From Mycobacterium sp. PSTR-4-N (lineage in GTDB: Bacteria > Actinomycetota > Actinomycetes > Mycobacteriales > Mycobacteriaceae): a stretch of DNA of 64,000 bases. Below are positions 1-8,024 of this stretch, in pieces. The DNA lies in assembly GCF_022348085.1 (NCBI RefSeq), contig NZ_JAKRFN010000004.1:1-64000 (forward strand). Reading direction: 5' to 3'. The notes beneath the pieces were generated by a model. That model made no database searches, was not told the DNA's origin, and saw only the letters and a list, made by a program, of their open reading frames with translations. Every line of letters starts with the position of its first letter. Positions within the stretch are counted from its first letter, which is position 1. The position numbers and the translations under genes are program-made.

Positions 1-1
1 C

Positions 2-127
2 ATGGCGGGCATCATCTACTCGATGTGGGTGTCCGCGGCCGACACCGTCACAGTGCGCGCCACGAACGTCACAGCAGGCGCTTTGGACCCACCCACCGGC
101 ACGTTCAAGGCGGCGATCGTCCGATGA
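2..127 (+). CDS. Phage minor tail protein, C-terminal fragment
   Basis: This is the last 41 codons of a gene cut by the window edge. The visible part (VSAADTVTVRATNVTAG, then a Pro-rich turn and a final beta strand) looks like the C-terminal beta-sandwich tail common in actinobacteriophage minor tail proteins. The stop TGA overlaps the ATG of the next ORF, which is typical of late phage operons. The internal Met at position 2 is unlikely to be the true start. The tail assignment rests mainly on this style of sequence and on its position just before the lysis cassette. Confidence 0.5.
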   Translation: MAGIIYSMWVSAADTVTVRATNVTAGALDPPTGTFKAAIVR

Positions 128-228
128 CTCGCTGCGTGGTCGCCATCGCCGCAGGCGGCGCCCTCGGCGCCATTATCGCCGCCGCGATCGGATTCGGCCT
201 GTCCGAGTTCTTCGACGTCCCGTCGTGA
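124..228 (+). CDS. Small single-pass membrane protein (34 aa), phage
   Basis: The start ATG overlaps the stop of the tail gene (ATGA). The product is almost entirely one hydrophobic helix (VAIAAGGALGAIIAAAIGFG) followed by a short acidic tail ending FFDVPS. It could be a small membrane or holin-like accessory protein of the late operon. No family is recognised. Confidence 0.5.
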   Translation: MTRCVVAIAAGGALGAIIAAAIGFGLSEFFDVPS

Positions 229-241
229 AAGCGAGGCAACC

Positions 242-838
242 ATGAGCGCCACCGTCGTCCTCACCGTCCCACCGTGGCTGGCCGGTGTCCGGCTGGCCGC
301 CCCGATTGCGATGGCAATGGTGTGCAAGCGTTACGCCGTCACCGACGGCCGCCGCCACGTTCCGGTCCCGACCCAGGTTGCGGCGACCCGCACCGCCGTC
401 CCGAGCGGGGCCGACATCCTGAACAACACCATCAAACGCGTGCTCGCCGACCCAGACACCGACGACATCGTCGTCATGGGCGCCAGCCTCGGCTCAGTCA
501 TCATCTCCCGCTGGCTCGATTCGTACGGCCGTCAGCCCGGCCGGCCCAGTCCGTCGCGGTTGCGGTGTGTCCTGCTCGCCAACCCGATCCGTGGTACCGC
601 GCACGGGGCGCCGAAGCTAGACCGGTTCAACGGCGCACCAGTCCAGCCAACGCCCACCAACACCGGGTACAAAGTCGACGACGTCGCCCGCAAGTACGAC
701 AAGTACGCATTCCCCGCCGGCAAGCCAAGCAGCGGCGTCCACTCGAACTACTTCGCCGTCGACCTCAAGAACCTCAAAGGCACCGCACTCACCCCGCCCG
801 AGCGCGTCGGCAGCACGACCTACTGGGTGGTGCCGTGA
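242..838 (+). CDS. PE-PPE/cutinase-type alpha/beta hydrolase, phage
   Basis: This 198-aa serine hydrolase has a GASLG nucleophile elbow (Ser about 82), a conserved Asp in VARKYDKYA (about 147) and a His in GVHSNYFAVD (about 165). The same order and spacing occur in the host PE-PPE hydrolase at 61486-62271 (YSQGAQ, VARRYDGYA, HPHYEGVD), so the two are family members within one window. Family members act on esters of long acyl chains. Unlike the host copy it has no clear signal peptide, so it must act from the virion or from inside the cell. Its place between tail and lysis genes suggests a tail-associated or lysis-helper esterase acting on mycobacterial surface lipids. The SD-like GAGG lies just before the ATG. 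Confidence 0.7.
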   Translation: MSATVVLTVPPWLAGVRLAAPIAMAMVCKRYAVTDGRRHVPVPTQVAATRTAVPSGADILNNTIKRVLADPDTDDIVVMGASLGSVIISRWLDSYGRQPGRPSPSRLRCVLLANPIRGTAHGAPKLDRFNGAPVQPTPTNTGYKVDDVARKYDKYAFPAGKPSSGVHSNYFAVDLKNLKGTALTPPERVGSTTYWVVP

Positions 839-1089
839 CGCTGAACGACCGGCTCGACGCGTTCGGATTCGACGACCCTGACAACCGCGAGGGCCAGCCC
901 GAAGACATCTGCACCGTCTGCTTCGGAGACCGTCGCGTGGTCGACCATCCCGGCCACGAGATCGGCGGGATCGGCGACGGGTCGGCGAAGTGGCCCCACC
1001 GTCGCGCCGCACTCGTAGACCTCGTCTGCGAACGGATCGACCGCAGGCTCGCTCGCATCATCGAGCAGCACATGCACTGGCACATGTAA
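835..1089 (+). CDS. Small phage protein of unknown function (84 aa)
   Basis: The GTG start overlaps the preceding stop (GTGA), so the two genes are translationally coupled. The product is acidic at the N terminus, has a CTVC pair near residue 30 that could bind metal with nearby His residues, and ends in a helix rich in Arg, Glu and His. No family is recognised. It is the last gene before the stem-loop at 1098-1135. Confidence 0.6.
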   Translation: MTLNDRLDAFGFDDPDNREGQPEDICTVCFGDRRVVDHPGHEIGGIGDGSAKWPHRRAALVDLVCERIDRRLARIIEQHMHWHM

Positions 1090-1097
1090 CCCGCCGA

Positions 1098-1135
1098 CCA
1101 ACGACCCGCCCGCCGCTCGGCGCGCGGGTCGTTGG
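1098..1135 (+). terminator. Strong stem-loop between tail and lysis modules
   Basis: A perfect 12-bp stem (CCAACGACCCGC at 1098-1109 and its complement at 1124-1135) closes a 14-nt loop. There is no T-run after it, so it may be a factor-dependent terminator, an RNA-processing site or a spacing element. It ends about 20 bp before the lysA start and just before its SD. Confidence 0.45.
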
Positions 1136-1155
1136 CATGCCCGAAAGGACAAACC

Positions 1156-2454
1156 ATGACCTACGGGCTCCCCACCGGAACGCGCATCACTTACGGCTCA
1201 ACCGGCTTCCCGCAATGGGTCTACGACGTCGCCAACACGTTCGGATTAAAAGCCAGCACTTACGCCGGCCACCAGGAGACCGACCGCGTCGAAGCCGGAT
1301 ATGCGCGTAACCCGCAGCGGCAGAACCGCGGCATCGACTGGGCCGGACCCGTCGACAAGATGCAGCGGTTCGCGGAGTACCTGCTGTCGGTGCGCGGGTC
1401 GCTCGAGCAGGTCATCTGGCAGAACCCGAACACCGGGCGCCGCGTCGGCGTCGCCGGTGGCCGCGATGTCACCGCCACCGCTTACTTCGGCGACGACTAC
1501 GGCAACCACACCGACCACGTTCACACGCGGCAAAGCGCGCCTATACCCCTGCCCGCAGCGAATCCTGCTCCCTCGCAACCCAACACGGGAGGCACCGTGA
1601 CCCTCAACGATCCGTTCACCGGCGCGCTGTGGTCGCCGAACCGTTACCACCCGCGTGGGCTGCCCGCTCCGCGGTGGATCGTCGTGCACACCCAGGAGGG
1701 CGGCCGGACGGCGCGCGACCTCGCCGCATACCTCGCCAACCCGGCGAGCAAGGTCAGCTACCACGCCGTCAACGACGACCACGAATCTCTCAAGAGTGTC
1801 GGCGAAGACGACGCCCCGTGGGCGGCAGCCGGGGCGAACAAATACGGCTTCCACATCTGCCTCGCCGGCAGCTACTCCGCGTGGTCGCGCGGGAAGTGGC
1901 TCGAGACCGACGCCTCCGACGGGAAAAACGAGGACGCCGAGCTCACCGCCGCGGCCAAGATCATCGCCTGGTGGTGCCGCAAATACAAAATCCCGGCCGA
2001 ATACATTGGCGGAAAGGGTATTCCGTGGGGTCGCGACGGCATCTGCGGCCACATGGACCTCGGCACCTGGGGCGGTGGCCACCACGATCCCGGCCCGAAC
2101 TTCCCATGGGACGAACTCATCCGCCGCGTCAAGGCGTTCCTCGCCGGAGCCGCGCCCACACCGCTGCCCACACCCGTTCCCGTCGGCCCCGGCGGCGGCG
2201 CCCCGGTCGACCCGGCGACGAGCCCGTACTTCACCGGCATCCTCGCGCAGGGCAGCACCGGCCCGCAGGTGCGCGAGCTGCAGCGCCGACTGCGCGACGC
2301 GTTCGCCGGCTACGCCGGCCACTTGCCGGTCGACGGCGACTTCGGCCCGCTCACCGACGCCGCGGTCCGTGAATTCCAGCGCCGCTCCCATCTCTACGTC
2401 GACGGCGTCGTCGGCCCACAGACCGCAGCCGCAATGAAGCTCAGGAGGGTCTGA
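1156..2454 (+). CDS. lysA: Endolysin LysA (peptidase, amidase and peptidoglycan-binding domains)
   Basis: This 432-aa modular endolysin cuts host peptidoglycan at lysis. The N-terminal domain (about 1-130) has RGIDW and HTDHVH, the metal-ligand pattern of an LAS/M15-type peptidase. A linker leads to a PGRP-type N-acetylmuramoyl-L-alanine amidase (about 165-330) with WIVVHTQ, SYHAV and GHMDLGTWGGGHHDPG carrying the zinc ligands. The C terminus (about 360-430) is a PG_binding_1 repeat (GSTGPQVRELQRRL, VDGDFGPLT, VDGVVGPQT). The ATG at 1156 is preferred over one eight codons upstream because GAAAGGA sits at the correct distance. It is followed by lysB with a 1-base overlap. Confidence 0.95.
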   Translation: MTYGLPTGTRITYGSTGFPQWVYDVANTFGLKASTYAGHQETDRVEAGYARNPQRQNRGIDWAGPVDKMQRFAEYLLSVRGSLEQVIWQNPNTGRRVGVAGGRDVTATAYFGDDYGNHTDHVHTRQSAPIPLPAANPAPSQPNTGGTVTLNDPFTGALWSPNRYHPRGLPAPRWIVVHTQEGGRTARDLAAYLANPASKVSYHAVNDDHESLKSVGEDDAPWAAAGANKYGFHICLAGSYSAWSRGKWLETDASDGKNEDAELTAAAKIIAWWCRKYKIPAEYIGGKGIPWGRDGICGHMDLGTWGGGHHDPGPNFPWDELIRRVKAFLAGAAPTPLPTPVPVGPGGGAPVDPATSPYFTGILAQGSTGPQVRELQRRLRDAFAGYAGHLPVDGDFGPLTDAAVREFQRRSHLYVDGVVGPQTAAAMKLRRV

Positions 2455-3536
2455 TGGCATGGTCACCGGCGAAAGCCGCAGAGGACTTCGACGTTCTGAT
2501 CTCCGACGCCAAGGAAGTCCTCGACAACTACAGCTACGGCCAGGAACTGTTGCCCGAGAAGCGGTCTGGCGGTTACACCGATAAGTACACCGTTGAGTTC
2601 GGTCGTGCGATCGTCCGATACAAGACGGCGGTCAACGAGCTCGTCCGCCTCGGTAAACGGCCCGGCCCGTTCACCGACTTCGACACTGAATTCGACTGGG
2701 CCACAAAGGTCCAGATGGGATTGATCCCGCGCTCGATCATCCCCGCGCCGCCCGGCGTACCGACACCGAACAATCGGCCGCTGTGGATCAGCGTCGAAGG
2801 CCACCTGTCGGACATGTGGATCGGGCCCGCCGTCGAAGTCGGCCGCCGCCTCGAAGCCGAGCACAAGGTTCAGTTGCAGCCGACCTGGTACGACAACGGC
2901 CGCGTCCCGTTCAACAACCAGTCCGGCGTCGACATGATCTGCTCGTTCTTCCGCGACCCCACCCGCATGTGGGTCGGCCGGCCATGGTGGATCTCCGGAT
3001 TCAGCCAGGGCGACATCGTCGTCAGCCTGTTCCTGCTGCGGCACGTCTTCCCGGCCGACGGCGAGTTCCACGCGCACCTGCCGTACTGGATCGGCGCCCT
3101 CGAATACGGGGCCCCGTTCCGTCCGCTCGACGTCGTCGCACCGTGGGTCGGCGACCCGCCGAAGCAAGGCACCCGCGGCATCAGCTCCGAGCGCATGCCT
3201 CTGGTCGTCCCCGACGGCCGCGGCAACTTCGTCCCCGTTCAGGACAAGATCTCCTACGTCTGCCGGCACAAGGACATGTACACCGAAACCCCCGACGACG
3301 ACGCCGGGAAGAAGCAGACCGCGATCTACGACATCGTCCAAGGCCGGCCGGGACCGCTGCTGATGGAACTGCTGAACTTCGGTATCGAACCGACCCAGCA
3401 GGTCATCGAGACCGCAGTCGCGATCAGCCGCGGCGCCCTATTCCTGATGAACATGACCACCCACGGCGGCTACATCCTCGAGCCCGGCCAGAACTGGGCG
3501 CGCGCCCGCACCGACGCCTACATGCTCGCCGCCTGA
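2454..3536 (+). CDS. lysB: Mycolyl-arabinogalactan esterase LysB
   Basis: LysB proteins are found in phages of mycolic-acid bacteria, where they cut the ester between mycolates and arabinogalactan so that the outer membrane fails. This 360-aa protein has the cutinase-like fold signature with nucleophile motif GFSQGD (Ser about 184) after a typical N-terminal helical region. The length fits the family. The ATG overlaps the lysA stop, and a strong SD (AGGAGGGT) lies at 2442-2449 inside lysA. The gene pairs with lysA and the holins to form a complete lysis cassette. Confidence 0.93.
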   Translation: MAWSPAKAAEDFDVLISDAKEVLDNYSYGQELLPEKRSGGYTDKYTVEFGRAIVRYKTAVNELVRLGKRPGPFTDFDTEFDWATKVQMGLIPRSIIPAPPGVPTPNNRPLWISVEGHLSDMWIGPAVEVGRRLEAEHKVQLQPTWYDNGRVPFNNQSGVDMICSFFRDPTRMWVGRPWWISGFSQGDIVVSLFLLRHVFPADGEFHAHLPYWIGALEYGAPFRPLDVVAPWVGDPPKQGTRGISSERMPLVVPDGRGNFVPVQDKISYVCRHKDMYTETPDDDAGKKQTAIYDIVQGRPGPLLMELLNFGIEPTQQVIETAVAISRGALFLMNMTTHGGYILEPGQNWARARTDAYMLAA

Positions 3537-3614
3537 CTTACTACTCGAAACCTGCTGTAAAGCCGTCTGCAGCACTGACCTGCGTCAACACGCCCACTCG
3601 AAAGGTGCTGCGCC

Positions 3615-3923
3615 ATGTCCACTCTCACCACGCCCGCCTTCTGGAAGGACGCCGCCGAGCGCGCATTCAAGTCCGCTGTCCAGGGCTTCGCCGTCGGCGC
3701 CGGCATCCTGAAACTTGGCAGCACCGTCGTCGCCGAGCACGTCGAGATCATCGGCATGCCGTGGGCCGCCGCGGCGTCCACCGCTGGCGGTATGGCGCTG
3801 GCCTCGGTGATCTCATCGGTGCTATCGGCGCCGGTCGGCGGGGGCACTGCGTCCTTCACCAAGGCTGTTGAGCCCGCACCGGCAGCCGTTGAGCACACGG
3901 ACCACGGCGGCACCCTCGCGTGA
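3615..3923 (+). CDS. Holin, r1t-like
   Basis: The 102-aa protein starts with the amphipathic segment TPAFWKDAAERAFKSAVQGF typical of r1t-family actinophage holins. Two hydrophobic helices follow (about 24-42 and 46-72) and then a hydrophilic tail. Holins open the inner membrane and time lysis. GAAAGGTG precedes the ATG. The last codons overlap the next membrane protein, suggesting a holin pair. Confidence 0.85.
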   Translation: MSTLTTPAFWKDAAERAFKSAVQGFAVGAGILKLGSTVVAEHVEIIGMPWAAAASTAGGMALASVISSVLSAPVGGGTASFTKAVEPAPAAVEHTDHGGTLA

Positions 3924-4222
3924 TCGCCGGGCTCACGCCGGAAGCCTGGAACGGCGTCGGGGTCGTCACCATCCTGATCCTCGTCGTTGCCTACCACGCC
4001 GTCGCCTACATCCGCGGCTGGCTGGTTCCCGGCCGGCACCACCGCGAGATCGTCGAGGCCCTCGAAGCGAGGATCGCCAAGGCTGACGATCGCGACAAAG
4101 CGAACGGCGAAACGATCCGCATCCAAGCCCAGACCATCGCGGAAAAGAACGCCGTCGAGCTCACCGCCGCGCATCTTTTGGAGTCGGTACGGGAACTCGC
4201 CGAGCGGAAGGCGGGTACGTAA
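3920..4222 (+). CDS. Second holin-like membrane protein with coiled coil
   Basis: The GTG start overlaps the preceding stop (GTGA). One transmembrane helix (about 12-33) is followed by a long charged helix with heptad-like spacing (about 40-100, EALEARIAKADDRDK and onward). One-TM proteins with a coiled coil beside the primary holin are common in mycobacteriophage lysis cassettes and may act as a second holin or regulator. The call is by architecture and position only. Confidence 0.65.
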   Translation: MIAGLTPEAWNGVGVVTILILVVAYHAVAYIRGWLVPGRHHREIVEALEARIAKADDRDKANGETIRIQAQTIAEKNAVELTAAHLLESVRELAERKAGT

Positions 4223-4440
4223 TGGTGATGTGGCCGTGGACGAAGCATCGACAGGAAGTCGCGGAACTGACCGCGAAGCTCAAGGAAGACGACCAGCGGG
4301 TCGAGGCGGCGCGGACACGCACTCTCGAGGCGACGCTCGACCAGATGGCGTCCCGGCAGAACAGCGACATTGTGCTGAACCACATCCGGCTCAACGGCTG
4401 GACCGAAATGCTGCAAGCAGCGTGGAAAGGGCGGCCGTGA
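4222..4440 (+). CDS. Small coiled-coil phage protein (72 aa)
   Basis: The TAATG junction couples it to the preceding gene. The sequence begins MVMWPWTKHRQEVAELTAKL and is a single charged amphipathic helix with no membrane segment. Such short WPW-starting proteins occur downstream of holins in actinophages. No function is known to me. Confidence 0.6.
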   Translation: MVMWPWTKHRQEVAELTAKLKEDDQRVEAARTRTLEATLDQMASRQNSDIVLNHIRLNGWTEMLQAAWKGRP

Positions 4441-4877
4441 TCCGTCAACTCCTGAGCCGGCACCGGTTCCTGGCGTGGGTCAACATCATGGTGATTATTG
4501 CGATCGCCGTCACGGTGCTCTCTGACGTGTGGTTCGACCCGAACTACCGCACCTTGGCCAACATCGCGCTGCTGACCATGGCGATCCTTGTCGTGTTTTT
4601 CACCACGCTCTACATATTTCGATCGCGGTGGAGCAGCAATAAGATCGGTCTAATCTACGCAGTGAAGTGCGGCGCACTTTCCCTGGTGCTCAGTCAGGCC
4701 ACCGTGGCGAGCTGGTGGGATCAGGAATACCCGTTCCGACAACAGATTCGGTTCGCCATCTACGCAGTCGGCGCGCTGGTTTACATCCCGATGATCGTTT
4801 CGCTGGCCCGCGAGCAGCAGCGCGATCGGCGCGAGGAACCGAAGCGACGGCCGCGGCAGGATCTGCCCCCGCTGTAA
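4437..4877 (+). CDS. Four-helix membrane protein, phage lysis region
   Basis: The GTG start overlaps the preceding stop. The 146-aa product has four predicted transmembrane helices (about 13-33, 42-62, 73-92 and 101-120) and a highly basic and acidic C-terminal tail (REEPKRRPRQD). It is the last gene before the strong terminator at 4893 and so ends the late operon. It could be another holin-like or superinfection-exclusion protein; the family is not recognised. Confidence 0.65.
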   Translation: MIRQLLSRHRFLAWVNIMVIIAIAVTVLSDVWFDPNYRTLANIALLTMAILVVFFTTLYIFRSRWSSNKIGLIYAVKCGALSLVLSQATVASWWDQEYPFRQQIRFAIYAVGALVYIPMIVSLAREQQRDRREEPKRRPRQDLPPL

Positions 4878-4892
4878 CGCAACGCATCGCAG

Positions 4893-4924
4893 AAACCGCC
4901 CCCGGCTTCGGCCGGGGGCGGTTT
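4893..4924 (+). terminator. Intrinsic-type terminator after the lysis operon
   Basis: A perfect 14-bp stem (AAACCGCCCCCGGC) with a stable TTCG tetraloop sits 15 bp after the last lysis-operon gene. The right arm ends GGTTT followed by CGTCG, so the U-run is short. The stem is GC-rich and very stable. Confidence 0.85.
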
Positions 4925-4952
4925 CGTCGTCGGGCGGTCTATCGTCGCGAGC

Positions 4953-5216
4953 ATGCCCGAAGTCGGTGACGTCGTGCCGTCGCGACGCGGCTGGATCACC
5001 GTTGCACCCACGCGCTGCCTGAACCTGCACCCGCTCGGTCCGCAACAGGTGCTCGTCGGGCACCTCGCCTGCACCACCCACCGAGGCGGCCACACCACAT
5101 GGACATGTCGAGACTGCGACGTCGTGATCTACGGCCCGCCGATTGACCCGCTCTGCTCGGTTCTCAACGGGCCCGCGGCCGTCCGCAACAGCTTCGGTCA
5201 GGGCAGCGCCAGCTAG
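4953..5216 (+). CDS. Hypothetical phage protein with Cys motif (87 aa)
   Basis: The ORF follows the terminator and has no good SD, so it may be leaderless from its own promoter. It contains ACTTHRGGHTTWTCRDCD, a C-x(n)-H-x(n)-CxxC arrangement that could form a small zinc site. No family is recognised. It opens the accessory region. Confidence 0.55.
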   Translation: MPEVGDVVPSRRGWITVAPTRCLNLHPLGPQQVLVGHLACTTHRGGHTTWTCRDCDVVIYGPPIDPLCSVLNGPAAVRNSFGQGSAS

Positions 5217-5225
5217 CATCAGACT

Positions 5226-5390
5226 ATGGCGGCCAGCTGGATCGAACGGCGAACAGGTGAGGAGGTCGCCGCTCAGATACGCACCGTCTTCGCGCCACGC
5301 CGCGCCCCCGAAGATGACTGGGACCGCGGTTGGGCCGCCGCCGTGTTGGCTATCACCAATTTTATCAATTCGGACGGCGCACAGCTGTAA
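5226..5390 (+). CDS. Small ORF (54 aa), prophage accessory region
   Basis: The ATG at 5226 lies 9 bp after the preceding stop. The product (MAASWIERRTGEEVAAQIRT at the N terminus, ending FINSDGAQL) is a plausible amphipathic helical protein with normal codon use. There is a purine-rich stretch but no strong SD upstream. It could be a regulator or partner of the HNH gene that starts 33 bp downstream. Confidence 0.5.
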   Translation: MAASWIERRTGEEVAAQIRTVFAPRRAPEDDWDRGWAAAVLAITNFINSDGAQL

Positions 5391-5423
5391 GGTCAATGCC
5401 CTACCGGGGGCGGAGATCGATAT

Positions 5424-6224
5424 ATGGCTACTGGCGGAATTAGCCGCTACATACCGGTGGACGTGCGCCGTCAGTTGCGCCGAGAAGTCGGGTTCGGGTG
5501 CCCAGTGCCTGTCAGCGGCGGCCGTAATTGCGGCAATCCTTACCTGACGTACCACCACTTTGATCCCGAGTGGCATGTCGAGCAGCACAACGACCCGGAC
5601 CGCATGATCGCGCTCTGTTCCGATCATCACAACAAAGCGCGCGCGTTCTCCGTAAGCAATTGCCGAGAAATGAAGGAAACGGCGAAGGAACGCGCCGGCG
5701 AGGTCGCCGGTCGCTTCGACTGGATGAAACACAACGTCCTGATGATTGCCGGTGGTAACGCGTACTACGACAACACTTATGACCTCGTCTGGCAGGACAA
5801 CCCCCTCCTGTGGTTCACACGCGACGACGACGATCGTCGACTCCTCAACATTCGGATGCCACCGCAGGGCGATGAGCCACGAACGTCGCTGATCGACAAC
5901 GACTGGATTTTGGAGGGAGAGCCTGTTGATGTCATCAGTCCGCCGAACGGGTCCGAACTCAACATCCGCTACTCCAACGGCGATAATCTGTATATCAAGT
6001 TCCGAACCGTGGATGCGGCGGACACCCTGATCGCCCGCTGGCCGTGGATCTATAGGTATGTCAACAGATTTGAATTCCCCGTTACGACCGTGGAGGTAAA
6101 TTTGCAGGTCGAGGGAATCCTCGAACTAACCCCTGACGCGATGACGCAGGTCGGTTTCGCGATGAACATCAGTGCGAGTGCCTTCATCAGGAACGGCGTC
6201 GGACTGCGCATCACGCACTGCTAA
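5424..6224 (+). CDS. HNH-type nuclease domain protein with C-terminal beta domain
   Basis: The 266-aa protein has an HNH signature near its N terminus: two Cys (about 21 and 31), YHHFDPEWHVEQHNDPDRM, then ALCSDHHNKA. The remaining 180 residues form a beta-rich domain rich in Asp, Asn and aromatic residues with no recognised fold. The AT content is higher than in the neighbouring lysis genes, as in horizontally moved cargo. Terminase-associated phage HNH proteins are usually short and near the cos site, whereas this one sits in the lysogenic accessory region with an unrelated C-terminal domain. A defence or anti-competitor nuclease is a reasonable inference but unproven. Confidence 0.65.
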   Translation: MATGGISRYIPVDVRRQLRREVGFGCPVPVSGGRNCGNPYLTYHHFDPEWHVEQHNDPDRMIALCSDHHNKARAFSVSNCREMKETAKERAGEVAGRFDWMKHNVLMIAGGNAYYDNTYDLVWQDNPLLWFTRDDDDRRLLNIRMPPQGDEPRTSLIDNDWILEGEPVDVISPPNGSELNIRYSNGDNLYIKFRTVDAADTLIARWPWIYRYVNRFEFPVTTVEVNLQVEGILELTPDAMTQVGFAMNISASAFIRNGVGLRITHC

Positions 6225-6228
6225 TCGT

Positions 6229-6299
6229 TCGTCGAGCAGCTCGTCGGTGAGCGTCCTCGACCCGTCGTAGAGCGGGCGGGCCGCGGCTGTTAGCTCAAG
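6229..6299 (-). pseudogene. Remnant of the small gene found at 7960-8160
   Basis: Read on the minus strand, this stretch encodes CELELTAAARPLYDGS, then TLTDELLDERLA. It aligns with HELASVAAARAFYGGS and DLVDQLLDERLA of the ORF at 7960-8160. The frame is closed by a TGA just upstream and has no ATG, and its 3' end runs into the HNH gene. It is therefore read as a degenerate duplicate. Confidence 0.55.
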
Positions 6300-6326
6300 C
6301 TCGCAACTCAGTCGGCCGCCAGATCA

Positions 6327-6869
6327 TTAGCATGTCGGCCTGCGTTCATGGCAGGGCAAATCCGGTGCCGAGGCGGCCCGTGCGTGGATCTGACCGTCTT
6401 CACTGACCACTGCGGTGCAGGTGTAATACAGATCTTCTGCGTAGCCGCCGAAGCCGTTCTTGGCGTCGACCGAGCCAGACGCCAGATACAGCTCATCGTC
6501 AGTGCCGATCTCCATGTTGCTGGGCGGCCGGCCGCCGTCTGACTTCCGTGCAATCCACTCGCTGAACCGGGCGCTGCCGGGGTCGCGCAGACTCTCGCGC
6601 ACTGCGTTCTGACACGTGGCGATGACATTCGCAGTGTGCGACCTGAAGTTGACGTCGTCTCCGAGTGCGGACCTCATGGTCATGAAACCCACCACGAAGG
6701 CCAGAGGCACGGCGACAACTGCGAGAGCGACAGAGAGGCCCCTCCGACTCTTGCGCGGCTCGGCCAGCGGCGTTGTACCACCCCGCCACTTGCGGCCGTC
6801 CCGATATTGGTTACCTGGCTCGCCGCTCGGGTCGAAATAACACCCCGGTGTTGCATCCCCCATGCGCAC
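6327..6869 (-). CDS. DUF2510 single-pass membrane protein
   Basis: The N terminus (GCYFDPSGEPGNQYRDGRKWRGG) is a DUF2510 motif, a short Trp/Asp/Gly-rich module found at the N termini of many actinobacterial membrane proteins. A transmembrane helix follows (about 46-66), then an extracytoplasmic domain of about 100 residues with CQNAVRESLRDPGSARFSEW and two further Cys pairs. The GTG at 6869 or the ATG two codons later may be the start. It sits in a minus-strand prophage block with another membrane protein, a context seen for lysogen-expressed surface or exclusion proteins. Function is not known. Confidence 0.65.
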   Translation of the reverse strand: MRMGDATPGCYFDPSGEPGNQYRDGRKWRGGTTPLAEPRKSRRGLSVALAVVAVPLAFVVGFMTMRSALGDDVNFRSHTANVIATCQNAVRESLRDPGSARFSEWIARKSDGGRPPSNMEIGTDDELYLASGSVDAKNGFGGYAEDLYYTCTAVVSEDGQIHARAASAPDLPCHERRPTC

Positions 6870-6954
6870 GAATCGTACGCGGGGTCATACATTAGCGAGA
6901 AGCGTTCAAACGGGAGCTGAACCGAAATGCATTATGGCCTCTTGCGACACACTG

Positions 6955-7590
6955 CTAAGGAGTGGAGTTCTGCGGTTGACTTTCGTCTCCGTGACGAAGA
7001 TCGGTTGTCTTTTCCTTGTCCGGTTTCAGGTCTCGTAGAGATGCCCATTCAGTCATGTCCTTTCCGAGCAGCTCTTCGATCTGCTGCATCGCATGATCAG
7101 CAACCTTGTCGGGGTCGTCTCCGGCTGCCAACCGGTAATACGTTTCTCGTCTCAGACTCTCGAACCTGCTCATGATCACTGTCCGCTCTACCCACAAATC
7201 GCGGTTACGGCTGTGCGCTTCCCACGTCGTAATCCCGCTGACGAGGCCAGCAAGAGCGGTGGACACGATGCCTAAATTCGACCAATCGCTGAAAGTGACG
7301 ACAACGCCGATCACACCGATAATGCCGTTCGCGAGCAATGTTCCGAGAACGACACCCTCAGAGGCTCGTTTGGCCCGCAGTCGCTTAAGTCGGAAGAACT
7401 CGCACGCTTTGTCGATCTGCTGTTGCACAATCACCATGCGGGCGTCGGAACCTTGCATGATCGCGGCGAAATCGATATCGAGATTCTCGGTGTGGTCGAG
7501 GTGTCGCCACAGTCGGATGGCGATCAGTATGAGCACGGTAATGCCGATTGCTATCAGCAAACCAACACTTGTCCACGTTGATGCGTTCAC
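6955..7590 (-). CDS. SLATT-like membrane protein, prophage-encoded
   Basis: The GTG at 7590 is chosen because GGGAGG lies 8 bp upstream. The 211-aa product has a first TM helix (about 7-25), a charged cytoplasmic segment, two close TM helices (about 78-98 and 103-121) and a long amphipathic helix (WEAHSRNRDLWVERTVIMSR, then LRRETYYRLAAGDD). Two TM helices followed by this kind of charged helix is the layout of SLATT (DUF4231-type) domains, which are pore-forming effectors of defence systems. Here no nucleotidyl cyclase is adjacent. The family call is by architecture only; a superinfection-exclusion protein is the main alternative. Confidence 0.6.
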   Translation of the reverse strand: MNASTWTSVGLLIAIGITVLILIAIRLWRHLDHTENLDIDFAAIMQGSDARMVIVQQQIDKACEFFRLKRLRAKRASEGVVLGTLLANGIIGVIGVVVTFSDWSNLGIVSTALAGLVSGITTWEAHSRNRDLWVERTVIMSRFESLRRETYYRLAAGDDPDKVADHAMQQIEELLGKDMTEWASLRDLKPDKEKTTDLRHGDESQPQNSTP

Positions 7591-7826
7591 CGGTCGCGCC
7601 TCCCCATTGACTGAACCTTGACCAGTGCTGCAGACAAACGACCGCGTCAGCATCTGACTCATCGGTGATTGTAGTGGCCAGAGCCTGGCCGATTCCGCTC
7701 GTTAACGCGCTCGAGGTCGATGTGAAATGGCCGGGGGATCTGGAACCGTGGCAGGACTTCGAAAAGCTCAACTGGCCCGCGAGCCGGTCGGTGCATTGAG
7801 CTTCCTTCAGGCAGGCGCGTAATAGG

Positions 7827-8024
7827 TCACCGGTCGACGGCGGCCAGACAGATCGTGTCGTGCCTGCTAGCCCGGGCTAGAGACACGGATCGGATGCTCT
7901 GTGCGTTCGGTGCGACAGCGATTGTGGTGCTCGGGATAGCGAACTTCGTACCGGAGTTGCTATCTCCCTGGTAGACCCCACGCATGGTCTCGGTCGTTGT
8001 GCCCACCGTAGTCTGCAAGGTCAC
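7827..8024 (-). CDS. Small hypothetical ORF (65 aa), prophage
   Basis: It begins with GTG at 8024 and overlaps the 3' end of the ORF at 7960-8160 in another frame. The sequence alternates Thr, Ser, Val and Ile in a beta-rich pattern (TKFAIPSTTIAVAPNAQSIR). Upstream sequence has no clear SD. It may be a real downstream gene or the continuation of the upstream one after a frameshift. Confidence 0.35.
   Translation of the reverse strand: MTLQTTVGTTTETMRGVYQGDSNSGTKFAIPSTTIAVAPNAQSIRSVSLARASRHDTICLAAVDR

Noticed and set aside
1246..2466. A 406-codon ORF antisense to lysA and many similar long ORFs opposite other genes.
   Set aside because: They are by-products of high GC content. Their products are low-complexity Arg/Pro/Ala strings and lack family motifs.
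7665..7799. A 44-codon plus-strand ORF starting GTG, with plausible composition (DLEPWQDFEKLNWP).
   Set aside because: It lacks a clear SD, lies in a gap between minus-strand genes and is open further upstream without a start. It may be the tail of a lost gene, but evidence is too thin to annotate.
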